Assembly: GCF_003473485.1 (NCBI RefSeq) | Contig: NC_053042.1 | Location: 26,709,262 to 26,773,261, forward strand | DNA length: 64,000 nucleotides | Source of the DNA: Medicago truncatula | Taxonomy: Eukaryota > Streptophyta > Magnoliopsida > Fabales > Fabaceae | Direction of reading: 5' to 3' | In this document: positions 36,442 to 48,939 of the stretch, piece by piece | How the letters are laid out: every line of letters starts with the position of its first letter | Position numbering within the stretch: position 1 is the stretch's first letter | Notes under the pieces: generated by a model | What the model saw: only the letters and a program-made list of their open reading frames with translations | Told to the model about the DNA's origin: nothing | Databases searched by the model: none | Translations under genes and position numbers: made by a program

Positions 36442-37628
36442 TAATAGATGTAAAAGAGAAAGACTTTCACATTGCACCAAAATATATATTGACACTATGA
36501 AGTAGTGGACCAACTTGTCACCAACTGACGTGGAACTTAATTAGCCTAATCAATTTATAAGAGCACAATTTTGTCTAAGATCATGATGCTGATTAAGCAG
36601 GAGGATATTAATATATTGACAAAAGACAATACACAAAAAATTAAAATTGTTATCTTTGTCAATACATAGTTCACATGTCCTTGTGTCTATGTAATTTGCT
36701 ACACATAAAATGTCCACCATTACTCCATTAGTACTATGTTTATATATAAATATTCTAGTGACGGTCTTCTTTAGAAGTCAACTTTGCATTGTGATAGATT
36801 TCAATTTCAAATTGGTACTAAGTTGTTATTTTCACCCATTTTTTTGGAATAAAACTCGTTGTTTTCCTTTTCACCGAAAAAAAATAATAATAATCATCAT
36901 CGTAATCCACGTTTTCACACATTTACATATCTTTTTTTTTAATGGTCGGTGACATTTACATAATTTGACTTTCACCCAACTTCTAAACTCATGGAAGGAA
37001 AATCAATTTGAGATAATTTAAACTTTTTTGTGACAAATGGGAAAAGGACCTTGACTCATAACCCAATATGGGAAAAGATTATTTGCACAACTTAGAGGTG
37101 AGAATATGTTAGGTCGAATTAGGTTTTGCAAAGCTTAAGTATAGTCTGTCAAAAAATTTAAGGCTTCAGTCTTGTCTTTTAAAATTTGTGACCTACTATA
37201 GATTTATTTTTTATGGTTAATACTTTTCTCGCCTTATGTTTTCTTCCCACGCGTTCTATTTTTTTCCTTAAAATACTCATTGCTCGGATTCTATAATCCG
37301 AACGATGTTTCGGATTCTAAAATCCGAAAACATCTTATATACAAGTCAAAATCAGGAACTCCTATCACTTCAATAGTTTCTATTATGCCCTAAATCTTCT
37401 CTCTCATGCTCAAAAATCCAAAAATCTGACATTGTTTGATTCTTGAAGGTTTTTGCTCAAAAGCATCATATTTCAAGAATTTTCAAACAACATACACAAG
37501 GTAAGGTCATATTCCCTCTATTTCTCAATGTTTGGGTAGTTTTTTCTTTTCTTGTGTCGTTGAACCTCTTTGAATTTTATATGTCGAACCAGATTGTTCC
37601 TAGTATGGCTTATATAATCCAAACTGAA
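36442..37628. other. Intergenic stretch leading into a PMD-type relic
   Basis: A/T rich. The palindromic motif seen at 24-25 kb recurs near 37275 (CGGATTCTATAATCCG), 37312 and 37604. No gene was identified. Confidence 0.4.
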
Positions 37629-38720
37629 TCAATATCTGTTATTTTTGGTGATTTGTGGATTTACGTATATGCGATGTTGCATGTTTCGGCTATGGACCAC
37701 CTTAGAAATGACAGACCTTCTATGGCTGCTTCTTCTAGGCGAGAGTGGTACGCGAGGAATGAAGTGGAAAGGAGAGTGGTCAGGGGTCGTCATGCTAATG
37801 GCTTTGGACCATCTCAGATGAATGAGCCTAAGCAGCTCGATATGGAGGAGGAGGAGGTTGTGGAGGTGGAGAACATGGATGATGACGAGCATTCACAGAA
37901 GGACATGGAGGTGGAGCCACAACTATGTGATGACTATCTTGGTGACCCACATGACGTGTATGTGCTCGCTCAGTACCATATTCATGTGACATATCGCACG
38001 TCTGAGGGAATAGTAAGAGTTTACAACTTTAACTTTTTGTACTATGTTTTTTATGTAAACCGGAGACTATTTTTATTTTATCTGTGTAAACTGAACTAAA
38101 TAATATCCTGCTATTAATTTTTTGTTTTTTAATTTTTGCATTGGCGTGCCAATTTAAAGTGTGTGAACAATAGTAAAAGTTGGAGGGTATACAATAAGCA
38201 AATTTGGATAAGATGGAAGAACAATAGTACAAAGATGCAATGGAAGCCAGTGGACTTCAGTGGCTACAAAATGCCAGTTATCATATCCTTGACCATAACC
38301 TATTGTCTGCTTTTGTTGAGAGATGACACGAGAAGACATCTAGCTTCCGTCTTTCGATTGGGGAGATGAGAGTGACATTTGTTGGTGTGTCATGTCTGAT
38401 GCATCCCCTCATTGAGGGTCGGCTCCTAGAGCACAATAGTCCTCTTTCTAGACCTAAGGTGGTTGATATGATGGTGGAGTTGTTGGTGTATGATATGGAT
38501 GAGTCTGAGGTATAGGTGAGAAAAACGAAGGGTGTTCGAGCTAATCAGTTTTTACTCTGGATGGCTCAGATACAGGTCTCGTATTGTCCAATATTTTCCA
38601 GAGTGGGTTTTGCGCCATTTTGGTTATGTCCAAACCATCCCTAGACATCCACATGAGGGTGCAAGTCCCAAGATGATCGGAAAGAACATCAGTCAGCGCT
38701 ATGTGTAGTATCTTGAATGA
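37629..38720 (+). pseudogene. Plant-mobile-domain (PMD/MAIN-like) gene relic
   Basis: Two parts of the family can be read. An upstream stretch (37690-38020) is acidic in its middle and contains DYLGDPHDVYVLAQYHIHV, comparable to the 'GGP-D-S-L-x-x-Y-x-x-H-V' region ahead of the domain. The domain itself (about 38290-38510) contains LLSAFVERWHEKTSSFRLSI, then GEMRVTFVGVSCLMHPLIEG, in another frame. PMD proteins occur both as host MAIN/MAIL factors and inside MULE-type transposons; legume genomes carry many transposon-borne copies, so this is probably a decayed transposon copy. The reading frame is not continuous, the domain is incomplete at its C-terminal side, and no terminal repeats were found. 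Confidence 0.6.
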
Positions 38721-39579
38721 TTAAAACTAAAAAAAAAAAGATAAATTTGTAATTAGGAACCTGTTTATTAGAACTCCTTCCTGAAAAAATAATCATTTTT
38801 AAAAGTATGTTTTTATTAGCTTTTCTCAAAAATCATTATTGACAACTGGTTGTTTTATTTTTTAAGAAAAATTAATTTTCATTATGGTAAACAAACACAA
38901 AATAGTTTGTCTTTTCTTTCACATTTCTAAAAATTAATCTCTAAATTATTTAATCATTTAAGCACCTATATTAAATAAGTATTTTTGTAATAACGACTAT
39001 AGTTAATCTATTTTCTTATAAGTTTTAAGTTATTTTTCATTAGTTATCATGGTGAACTATAAATATCATAGGTTATTTTCATAACCTCTCGCCAAACACT
39101 TAAACACAAGTACTTATTTTACAAGATAAGTTCAATAAACTATAAATAAGCTCTTCCAAATACACCATCAATGTCAAAAAGATTTTTGTGATAAGATATC
39201 AAGAAAAGTAAAACCAAAAAATGTCATTTTCAAATTGTACAAATATTTATAGAATCATTGCCACAAACACAATATGTTGTGTCAGTCACAAAAACTGAGA
39301 AATATTTTGACTTTTTTTTTGCAGAAACATTTTGATTTCACAGACAAATATTTTGACTTTTTTTTTATTTCACTATTGGCTGAATGAATAACATTACTCA
39401 AGTTCTACATCACAGAACCACTTTTGTTGTGATACTAAAACATGAAATATGATTTTGTAAGAAATGGTGTCAGCTTCAAGTTGAAACTTCTATATTCACA
39501 TAGGGGATTTAAAGTAACAGGAATTTGATTTAACACCTCGAATAAGGAGGCAAAAATATTCACTTTCCATACAAAACAC
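38721..39579. other. A/T-rich spacer and probable 3' UTR of the fibrillin gene
   Basis: MITE-like phrases (ATAAGCTCTTCCAAATACACC near 39145) suggest worn hAT-type MITEs. The right end probably includes the 3' UTR of the minus-strand gene that stops at 39580. Confidence 0.4.
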
Positions 39580-42500
39580 CTAGCTTTCATACTCTGGACT
39601 TGATTCTCCCAGGGATGATGGCGATGCATCGAGTCTCGTTAAAACTTCTGGTATCCCAGCTGTGTTCCTTATTATCTGCATCAGAACCAGCATAATCATT
39701 CAGATATTACCATGATTTGAGATAATTATAGGTAAAAATGGAATTCATAATGTCCTATTAAAATGAAAAGAAAAATTTTAAATTTAAATCCCATCGCTTT
39801 TCAATTTGTTTCCTTTCCATGTTATCATGTCATTCAAACCTAGCATGTATAAGTGAATTGAAGGTGACAACAGATTTACATCGGAAAATATATACTTTTA
39901 TTGGTCTGTAGACGAAGTGACAAGCACCACCTGACTCACACACAACTGAGGTCTCGAGTTCAAACCCGGGTGAACGAGTCCAGCCAAGCTATACTCTAGA
40001 ACTTTCATCCAGCTATAAATTTAGGAGGAAATCTAGGAGAGTTATCTATCTTCAAATTGATTTTAGTAAATGGCGCTATATATGTAAAACAGCAAAAATA
40101 ATGCAACTTGCATATCATGTGAGAATGATAGAATAACACATGATACTATTGAGGCCTTCCCTTCGAGACCTATTAAACCCTGGGCGGTTTTTCATTCTCA
40201 GTATTAATCATCCAAACTGTGACAGTGAGGAAAAGTAACCCTTCCATGTTTTCAAGTTGTTGAAAAGATATGCCAGAAAGTGAAACTACTCAAGAGGCAT
40301 CGAGCAATTTAGTATGAAAAAATCTGGACTACTTTTTTGTGTAAATTAGTAAGTACTACTTTACACGTGACAGGACAAGACTTGCCGGAAATCAAGGTCA
40401 TAACCCAGCATGACCAAAAGGTGTAATATACATCACATACTTTAGAAAATTATCAGAATTTATGTTACCATATTCCAACCTGATAATGCAAGTAACAGTT
40501 ATATCCAAAACACCAATTGTTGAGAGTGTCACATTAGATGAAATATAGCCCGGAAATACTGTTTATAAGTGGAATGCATCGCTCACCTTACAAGTCGGTT
40601 TTCTATGGTTGAGAGTAAGTCTAATATTAATTCTAAGATGGATTCAGAGAGAGCCTATCCAAGATCTTTTGGACTACCCACTATCATGCCACTTGGGTCA
40701 CACTCTATTATATGTCCAGTCTTGGGCATGAGATGGTGTGTTAAGACTTGAGAGTCCCACATTAGATGAGACATGGTCTGAAAGCGTTTATAAATGGGAG
40801 GCATCTCTCATCTTAAAAGCCGTTTTGTATGGCTGAGTTAGGTCCATCCCGAATTTTAAGAGTACCTATGTAAGTGTTTCTTAGTGCATGAATTAAAGTT
40901 TGAGATTTCAAGTTAGATTCATATGCATTGTATTCTACGAAGCAACACAAGCATTACATTTATCTAAAATTATTTACTGAATTTGAAACTTACAAGTATC
41001 TCCTCATCGAGATAAGAAATCATGAAGAGTCTTTGAAAGCTTCCACCTTCAAACATGAAATAACATCAAAAGTGTATATTGAATATAAACTTTGACATTA
41101 AAATAATAGTCACTAGTCAATTACATTATTTCTTGCATATCCTGTCTTTGTGCGCACATATTTTGCAAGAGAAAAATCATTACATAATATCACTGTAAGT
41201 GTAAATATCTACCAACATAAGGCATTTCTTAGTGTTCTCTTATATCTAGCAATTTCAAGCCAGGCTAAGCCACAAGTTACTTTCTTTTTACGTCTTCTCT
41301 AATGATTATTTTATCAGTGAAAATGTAAACACGAAAAAACAGAATAAACAGGCCCTAATATTAGCAGCGCATAGTGAAACCAATGTTTAACAGATTTTAT
41401 ATTTCTTCCAGAACAGTTAAGTCAGAGAACATTTTCAGAGGTGAATATAGAAATCAGTGGTAACTTACTTAGTGGAACTTTTAGCCCATCGGCGAGAGCA
41501 TCACGTAAAGGTACGGGAAGCTGTTGTAAAACATTAACTGCCTGCCCAAGTGCACCTTTAAGCTGATCTGGTACTCTGTCTTCCAAGACTGTTGGAGACA
41601 CAATAATCCCTTCCACATACTCCTCTTTCATTCTAAGTGGCCCCTCCACAGTCAACTTGGTTGAGAGAATAATTCTGCTTTCTACCTACAACAATCAACT
41701 AAAACAATTTCAAACAAAATATGAAAGGTACAACAAACTCTTCCGAGGCATTATAGTTGCTTTTAAAAGTAAATACTAGAAATCGATTGAACTTATAATT
41801 GAAAAAACTTATAAGCAAGGATTCTCAAACAAAATTTAGCAATAACTACCTGTTAAAACAAGGTGGACACTCTTTCAAATATGTCCTAACAAGAAACGTT
41901 GAAATAATTTTACTTTTTGTGGTGTGTGACAAACCGAAAATCATTATGTAAATGAAGTTCTCAATGCTTTCTGAAAGCGGATGCAAGATTTGTAGATGTA
42001 TAAAAAAATTCGAGACTAAAAAGTTACCGAGTTTAAAAATAATGTGTTTGCAGTAATCTTTGCATTTCCATCCTTGATAAAGACATCCATTTTTGACAAA
42101 TTAGCTAAACTTGAAGGAAAGTTCCTGCAAATATATAAAGCACAGAGAAGCATTATAACTCAAAGGTGAGATCAAGCTAAGTTTAAGGGAAGATAGAGTA
42201 AACAATCCGAAGAAAAACTTCGGACTGACAAGGTAAAAGAAAATAGACAGAACTCACTCAAATATCATCCTAGCCGCAAACAACCCTGGAGAGCCGGGAC
42301 CAAACCACTCAAAGTTCCATCTACCTTCTAGAAAGGGTGACCTGTAGCAATAAAGAGCATGAACTAGTCCCTTACATTTTATTCAAAAAGCTTAGAAATG
42401 GACGTTCTTAGTCTCTTACGTCGTGGGCCGAGGTGTTGGATTGAGCCGCTCAAGACCAGTTATCCTTTCATTCACATCAATTCTTTGATATTCAGTTGTC

Positions 42501-43708
42501 TTCCCAGAAACTAAGCCCTCAAAACCACCTGCATCCTTAAACTGAAAAGACATCTCCAGAGTAAATATATTTGAGTACAAGCTTCGCAATTTGCTAAAAC
42601 TGTTAGATTAGATGACATAATATAATCAACTTTATTTTATTCTTGGTGGGGAGTCCAGGGAGCACTGGGAAGAACAATAGAGTAAAGACCTGAACCACCA
42701 AGAGACTTGGACACAACAGCTCCGCCCAAAACCTTAAAGCATCGAGTATATGGGTCACATTACTTATGATCCTTCCTTTAGCTCGTTCCAAATCAATGTG
42801 GAACTAACTACACAATTGACTTCCAACAATTTGTGTAGTTAGTTCCTTTTAGCTATCATATCACAATACCTCATTACTTGTAACTGTTATTTGTTTCTTG
42901 AAAATTCATTTTATAACCCTTGTATAAATTGGTTTTCAATGATAACTAAATTATTGCATGTTTGGTTCTAAATCGACGAAATTTGGTTTTGAATGTATTG
43001 ATTTTGTAAAATTTAATCCAATCGAAAGTGAGTTGAATGTAAATTGATGTTTGATTATATACATTCATGTAAAAGTGGGTTGGATAATAAATTTTAAGCT
43101 AAAATCAATAGTAGAAGCAAAATGACTGCGAGTCACCGTGATATCAAACATGCACACAAATTCTAGCTTCAAGTTAGAATCAGTTATAAATGCAAAATCA
43201 ATTATACTCGAAAATAGTTTCACCTTGATGCTTAACCACACTCATAGTTCATAAAAATAAAAATAAAAATATTATACTCTAAAATAACCAAACTTGTCAA
43301 AATCAATTCTACACCTCTTAAATCATGTTTGCCTCATCTTAGAGTGGAACCAATTTCCCCCTTTTCTCATTATTTGGTTCACCAAAAGAAAAAAATCAAA
43401 ACTAAATAAATTAACAAAAATCAAAACAATGGGGCACACCAATAATCCAAAAAATGAAGCAGAAAAGAAAATGAGTGGCTTACAGCAAGAAGAAGAGATT
43501 CTTTAGCAGAAAGGCGTTCCATTTCCTTAGCATAAGCAGCAGGTGCACCAGTTTGAACTTGAACCATAGCTTTGCAAACTCCACGCTTCTGCCACGTGAT
43601 GCGTGAAGTTGAAACTTTCCATGAAGAAGATGAAGGGATAGAACAATTTGTGATTGTTGAAATACAAGGATGAGAAGCAGAAATAGATACAGAAACAGAA
43701 ACAGCCAT
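39580..43708 (-). CDS. Plastid-lipid-associated protein (fibrillin), PAP13-like; 7 exons
   Basis: Exons on the minus strand: 43708-43484, 42541-42420, 42341-42258, 42124-42028, 41685-41469, 41046-40994 and 39675-39580. All have GT-AG borders and phases that agree, for 894 bp and 297 residues. The first about 45 residues are Ser/Thr-rich and basic without acidic residues, a chloroplast transit peptide. The mature part has the PAP/fibrillin lipocalin-like fold: RWNFEWFGPGSPGLFAARMI in the centre, TKLTVEGPLRMKEEYVEG, and the late SYLDEEILIIRNTAGIPEVL before the C-terminus. The family binds plastoglobule and thylakoid lipids and helps in photoprotection and lipid storage. Sequence and length recall Arabidopsis PAP13, but this is from memory, so no symbol is given. 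A TRIM and a SINE-like repeat lie in the last intron. No broken exon was seen. Confidence 0.9.
39901..40085 (+). mobile_element. tRNA-derived SINE-like repeat in the last intron of the fibrillin gene
   Basis: TGGTCTGTAGACGAAGTGAC and GAGTTCAAACCCGGG have the spacing of pol III A and B boxes; the 3' part is unplaced. Confidence 0.4.
40518..40860 (+). mobile_element. TRIM (terminal-repeat retrotransposon in miniature) in a fibrillin intron
   Basis: Two direct repeats of about 115 bp (40518-40636 and 40737-40860; shared phrases GAGAGT..CACATTAGATGA, GTTTATAA.TGG, TTTTGTATGGCTGAG) flank about 100 bp. The inner sequence opens with ATGGATTCAGAG, a worn form of the TGGTATCAGAG primer site. No coding capacity. 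It is old, to judge from divergence of the repeats. Confidence 0.65.
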
Positions 43709-44463
43709 TGAAAATTGGTTTCAATTCAATTTGTGATGAGTTAGTTAGTTCTTCTCAACATCGAATGGAAGGAAAGTGTTGTTGTTCAACTTAGGTAAGT
43801 GTTGTGTTGTGTTGTGTTGTGTGTGTGGGTGTATTTGTTTTTGTTTTGTGTTTTTTAAAACCATTCATAGTTTTTAGTTTCACTAGATTTTGTCCTAATC
43901 CCCAACAAACAACAACCTTCATCACATTTCATTTAGTATATTTTTAGTTAACTTTCCAATTGTCCCCCTCAAATTTAGCTTCCTTTTTCACTTTTGAAAA
44001 TGTAACTCAAATTGTCCCCCTCAAATTTAGCTTCCTTTTTTACTTTTGAAAATGTAACTCACAAAGAATAATCAACATTAGTCACACTATTTATACTTGA
44101 TTTTAAAGAATAATTACACAATTTTTAAGATAATTTTTTTATCCTTGCTTTTTAATTTATGATCTTATGGTATTTGTTAGCATTTTTCATATATAATATA
44201 TAGAATAAAAAAACTAAATCACAAGTGTAAACATAGAGTGCAAAAAGTAGTCATTGAGGAGCATACAAACAAACCAATAAAAGATGAGGGAAAAAACTAG
44301 CGAAAAATAATCAAAACAACCGGTCAAAATAGCACAATCCCTACATTGAGGAGAATATATGTATATCTGCCGGTTATTCAATATATGTTGTCTTACCAGA
44401 AAAAAATTTGATCATTTCGAGATTTTCATATATACCATGCAAATGAATGTCAGTACAAGGTCA
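43709..44463. other. Fibrillin 5' flank and spacer
   Basis: It holds the leader and promoter side of the minus-strand fibrillin gene, a TTGTG microsatellite at about 43797-43825, and a duplicated 52-bp unit. No other gene. Confidence 0.45.
43959..44062. repeat. 52-bp tandem duplication
   Basis: Two adjoining copies of a unit beginning ATTGTCCCCCTCAAATTTAG differ at one or two positions. Confidence 0.9.
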
Positions 44464-45716
44464 TGAAGGTGAGAAAAACACAAGAAGGGGGTTGAATTGT
44501 TTTAGTTTTTTCTTCTCCTAAAATTGAGTTCACTGATCAGAAGTTGATAGAGTTCAGGTTCTAATGCAATGTTCAGAGTCTAAGTGCACCGGTTAAGTAA
44601 AGAGAGAGAGGAAGAAGAAAGACACAAAGCAATTATAGTGGTTCCTTCCACAATCTAGGAGTAGTCCACTCCCCCTTGCATTTTCAAGGAGAGTTCACTA
44701 AAATCAATATCTGATTACAATTGTTCAAGCACAAAAACAAGAGACTTCAAACTACTCAAGCGCAAAAGCAAGAGGTTTTCTATATGTTCAAGCACAACTG
44801 CAATAGACTTCCTATGCTCAAGCACAATTGCAAGAGACTTCTATTCAAACAGAATTAAAAAGAAATGTTTGAGGTTGAACGCTTGATATACAATCAGTGG
44901 TGTTCACAATACAGATCAGATACGACTCTTAAGACTCTAGAATTTCTAAGATATGAAAGTTGTTAAGAAATTCCAAGTGAACTTTGATGTGAAACAATTT
45001 CAGCAGAGGTTTGACACTTGTAAAAAATTTGTAGTCTCTTAGAAATCTTCAAGTCTTCACTCCTTTGTATAGAGATGTGAAAGAGACGTTGTTGATTGTC
45101 AACACATCAAAAGAGTCGTTGTTGAAACTTGATAATCACCAATGATTTGTTGTTTGATTTGGTTATTGTCCTAGGAGGGAACAATTTCAATTTCATTCCA
45201 TGTATAGAGAAATACCAGCGTAGTCACAGGTGTTGTCTTGTACTATTGCAGACACAAAGAACAGAGTAGTGAAGGTAGTGGTTGTACAATTGTACTATGT
45301 CCTTTTCCTGCGCTCTTCATTGGATAAACATCCAATGCCTTCTAATTTCTCTGAAATAGTCGTTGCTCCAGGCTTCTATTCCTTCTGCAATGATGTGCAA
45401 TCAAAATGACAACATTTAACTGACTTCAGCTTCCAGTCTTCAGCTTCTGATGATCTTTAGCTTCGGACGACGTCAGCTTCTGATGATCTTCAGAACCTCT
45501 TTTCTTCAGATGTTTTCTTGCAACACAAGCTTCCCTTTTGTAAATTATATTGTTCTCATTTGTTCTTCCAGACCCTATGCTTGAATTAAAGACACTTAAA
45601 TTTTTTGTCTATGGTCCTGCACACTAAAACAAATATTAGCATATCCAATTGGCAATTATAATACATGTTATCATCAAAACTAAAAGTGGTATTGTCAAAC
45701 ACATTTTGTTCCAACA
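44464..45716 (-). mobile_element. SIRE-type solo LTR (minus orientation)
   Basis: Starts TGTTGGAACAAAATG at 45716 and ends CTCACCTTCA at 44464, with no primer site or polypurine tract beside it. Flanks GGTCA and AGTCA look like a one-mismatch target duplication. Confidence 0.8.
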
Positions 45717-45859
45717 AGTCAAACCTAGCCTAATCCTAACATTATATTGTAGAAATCGAATGCCAACAAACAAGACGTACAAATCTTGGGGCAAATCCAA
45801 CTCCCATCCTACAAACAAGTACCACACCAAAGAAGCAAAGGCACAAGTGATAAATAGAT

Positions 45860-47045
45860 GGCTTTTGGTATTTTTAATATTCAGGAAGACATGTTATTTT
45901 ATTGCATAATTTCATTTTACAAGTATATTGGTTGAGGACAAGTGTGAAGTTATGATGACAATCAGTCATATAGTGCTTTTAGCAGTGTTTAAAAGTAATT
46001 TCAAAGTCTTTAGAGCAAGTTTTCAATTGTTTGGTTGAATTTTTGTAAATAAATAAATGGATGAGCTTGGAAGAGCTATTAGGCGCATAAAACCTTGAAA
46101 CATGTCAAATCATTCAAACCAGATAATTATGTGATCGTGCTATACTTTCTTACGAGATATATCAAGTGGTTTCTCAGGGTCTATTCGCTACAAATGTTTC
46201 AGTGAGGAGAAATGAAACAAAAAATAAAGAAGAGATGAAGGATCGACTACTAGTACATGCGCTAGCAAAACAAAACAACCAAAACAAGAAAGTAAGTACT
46301 AACAAATCCAAGACAGCTTAAAGGGTTGATCCACCATTGCTTCAAATCATAAATAAAGCTGGAGAAGTTTGCTATGTAATTTAATATGATAAATAACTTG
46401 TTCTTTTGAAGATTTTGTTTAACGGGAAAGATGACTATTCCTTTTTTCCAAAGAAACCAAACACTGTAAACCTAATAATTTGGAGAAAAAAATTCATGTG
46501 TTTCCATCAGATTAAGAAAGAAAGTGCAAAACTGCTCAGCATGCATATTGAATGTGGAGAACATTTGTCAAACCCGCAACCAGAATTGATAATTCCACCG
46601 TGCATCATATTATACTTTGTTGGAATTTGATTATATAACAAATGTCGCACAAATAAAGATACCTTCATCGCGGCCACCTTGTTCCACACCAACTTATTGA
46701 TAGAGGAAGATTTGTTTGTCACTCTTGTGTCAGCAAATAATAAGCACCTTTGACAACGTAAGTCTCATCATTTCTAAACCTTCATGACAAAACTCATGAA
46801 TATGAAGCACACCTAAACAACATTTTTCACTGATGACAGTCACTCATATAATAGTAGGCGAACGTACAAGACCTAAAAACATGACAAAACATCCAAACGA
46901 GACAACTTTGTGATTGTGTTATACTTTCTTACAAGATATATCAATTAATTTCTTGAGACATAGTCACTATGGATGTTTCCGTGAGGATAAATGTGACAAG
47001 GAATGAAGCAAAGATGAAGGATCAACTATTGGTACATGTGTGATG
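45860..47045 (-). mobile_element. Degenerate LINE 3' debris (zf-RVT fragment)
   Basis: The minus strand at 46722-46507 gives LVWNKVAAMKVSLFVRHLLY ... NQIPTKYNMMHGG, a worn zf-RVT domain related to the one at 18187-18951. Two diverged copies of a segment with TATACTTTCTTACRAGATAT lie at about 46090-46265 and 46880-47045. No functional protein is expected. Confidence 0.6.
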
Positions 47046-48322
47046 TGGGTTACGAGCCACCCGTTGCATTGTTGAAGGAAATGTAGAAGTATCTTGCCAA
47101 TGCCTCAAATTCGATGCATGCTATGAGTTGTGCGTTGCGTGGCTACGAAGAATTGAAAGTGTCTCATCACTGCCTAAGACACATCGTGTTTTAAGAGCTA
47201 CGCGTCGTGCAAGTCAGTTAATGAATTGATGGATTGTGAATGAAAATGATTCACTTATTGGGTTACTAGGCTTTATTGTATAAACCAAAGGAAACATTAG
47301 AAATTAGGTCACACGTACCTATAAGTACAAGAGGGAAGAAGCACAAGAAATGATTCAGCGGAGGAGAGAATCAAGGATACATACAGATAGGGCTTTGGAG
47401 AACAACAAGAGGAGGCAGTGCGGCGGCGGAGAGAAGAGAGAACTACATAGCAACGTATAATAGTTCAATTTGTCCTAGTAAGTTAGGAATAACCTATTGA
47501 AGCAAAGTGACACATTGTTATATAGATAGTAGTGGCTAATCAGGGAGTCGTAACTGGATATGTGTGTTAGCCACCGGACCACCGACTATTTTATTCAAAC
47601 TTCATGCAATTGTAGAAACTTGACGCAATTACCAAACTTTTATTAATATTAGGTAAATTATATGGTACATCCAATAATTTAAGTGTATTGGTACACCGAA
47701 TTTTTAAATTAATAGTTAAATGAGTTATTTTTTGTAGGAAAAAAATTTGATTTTTCTGAATTCCTATTACTCATAATAGAGAATTTTGATTATTTTTTAC
47801 GATAAAATGTAGAAAAATTTAGTATGATTTTTCTAAAAAATGAAATGATGTATTTTCTTATAAAATGATATTTTCTAAAATATATATGTCAACAAACACC
47901 TATTTTCTTTCATAAAAAATGATAATTAATTTATAAAAATTGTAAGCGAGAGTACCGGTACACCTTAATTTGCGGGTGTACCGTAGAAGTTCCCTTAATA
48001 TTAATACTTAACAATATTTTAATACACATGTTGAGTTATTCATCATTCACGATCCAAACAAACGTTATCTCAATGAATCAATGAACTTTTCTTTACTCCT
48101 CACTCTCACCCTATAAAAAAAAAAGTTTCAAAGAGAGATTATCATTATTGTTTATTTTGTATTTAGTTGCTGGATTATTTTTAAAATATGCTCGACTATT
48201 TATTATGAAAATTTGGTAGCCTTTCAGAAAAAAGACAAATTGTTAGAAAATTATTATCACCAAAGCTTTGTAAATAAAAAGCTATCGCCAAAGCGTTTGT
48301 AAAAAAAAGTCATCACCAAAAT
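47046..48322. other. Intergenic stretch left of the tRNA array
   Basis: No gene recognised. A GC-richer patch at 47395-47450 (GGAGGCAGTGCGGCGGCGG) gives no recognisable product. Confidence 0.4.
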
Positions 48323-48434
48323 TTGTAGTTAATATATTATAGTCCTAAAAGAGAGAGAACTTGCGGGTGCTTATTACAATTTACAAATGATTAATTCCGT
48401 TGAATACCGAAAATTTTGTTTAAGATAAAAATAA

Positions 48435-48509
48435 TGGAGATGCAAGGTATCGATATCGAACCCCATACCTCTCGCATGCAAAGCGAGCGCTCTACCATGT
48501 GAGCTACAC
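48435..48509 (-). pseudogene. tRNA-Ala(UGC) relic, array unit 1
   Basis: It keeps the anticodon arm but lacks the 5' acceptor bases, which run straight into the spacer. The T arm carries a small insertion (CGATAT on the plus strand). Unlikely to be functional. Confidence 0.85.
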
Positions 48510-48567
48510 AATTTATAGATGATTGATTCCGTTGAATACCAAAAATTTTGTTTTAAGATAAAAATAA

Positions 48568-48640
48568 TGGAGATGCAGGGTATTGAACCCCGTACCTCTC
48601 GCATGCAAAGCGAGCGCTCTACCATGTGAGCTACATCCCC
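48568..48640 (-). tRNA. tRNA-Ala(UGC), array unit 2
   Basis: 73 nt with acceptor G3:U70 and A73. The T loop reads TTCAATA instead of TTCGATA, weakening the B box, so expression is less certain than for its neighbours. Confidence 0.85.
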
Positions 48641-48752
48641 TTGTAGTTAATATATTTTAGTCCTACAAGAGAGAGAACGTGCGGGTGCTTATGACAATTT
48701 ACAGATGATTGATTCCGTTGAATACCGAAAATTTTGTTTAAGATAAAAATAA

Positions 48753-48825
48753 TGGAGATGCAGGGTATCGAACCCCGTACCTCTCGCATGCAAAGCGAGC
48801 GCTCTACCATGTGAGCTACACCCCC
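48753..48825 (-). tRNA. tRNA-Ala(UGC), array unit 3
   Basis: Full length with anticodon TGC. The 5' end GGGGGTG pairs with CATCTCC through G:U pairs, and one T-stem pair is also G:U. All arms can fold. Confidence 0.92.
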
Positions 48826-48939
48826 TTGTAGTTAATATATTTTAGTCGTAAAAGAGAGAGAGAACGTGCGGGTGCTTATGACAATTTACAGATGATTGAT
48901 TCCGTTGAATACCGAAAATTTTGTTTAAGATAAAAATAA

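Noticed and set aside
37443-38099. A 218-codon open frame taken as a complete gene
   Set aside because: Only its middle resembles the region ahead of a plant mobile domain; the first about 80 codons are hydrophobic and unrelated, and the domain continues in another frame, so it is called a relic.
42603-42791. Open frame inside the first fibrillin intron
   Set aside because: Not bounded by usable splice sites in phase with the exons, and the surrounding sequence resembles a dispersed repeat.
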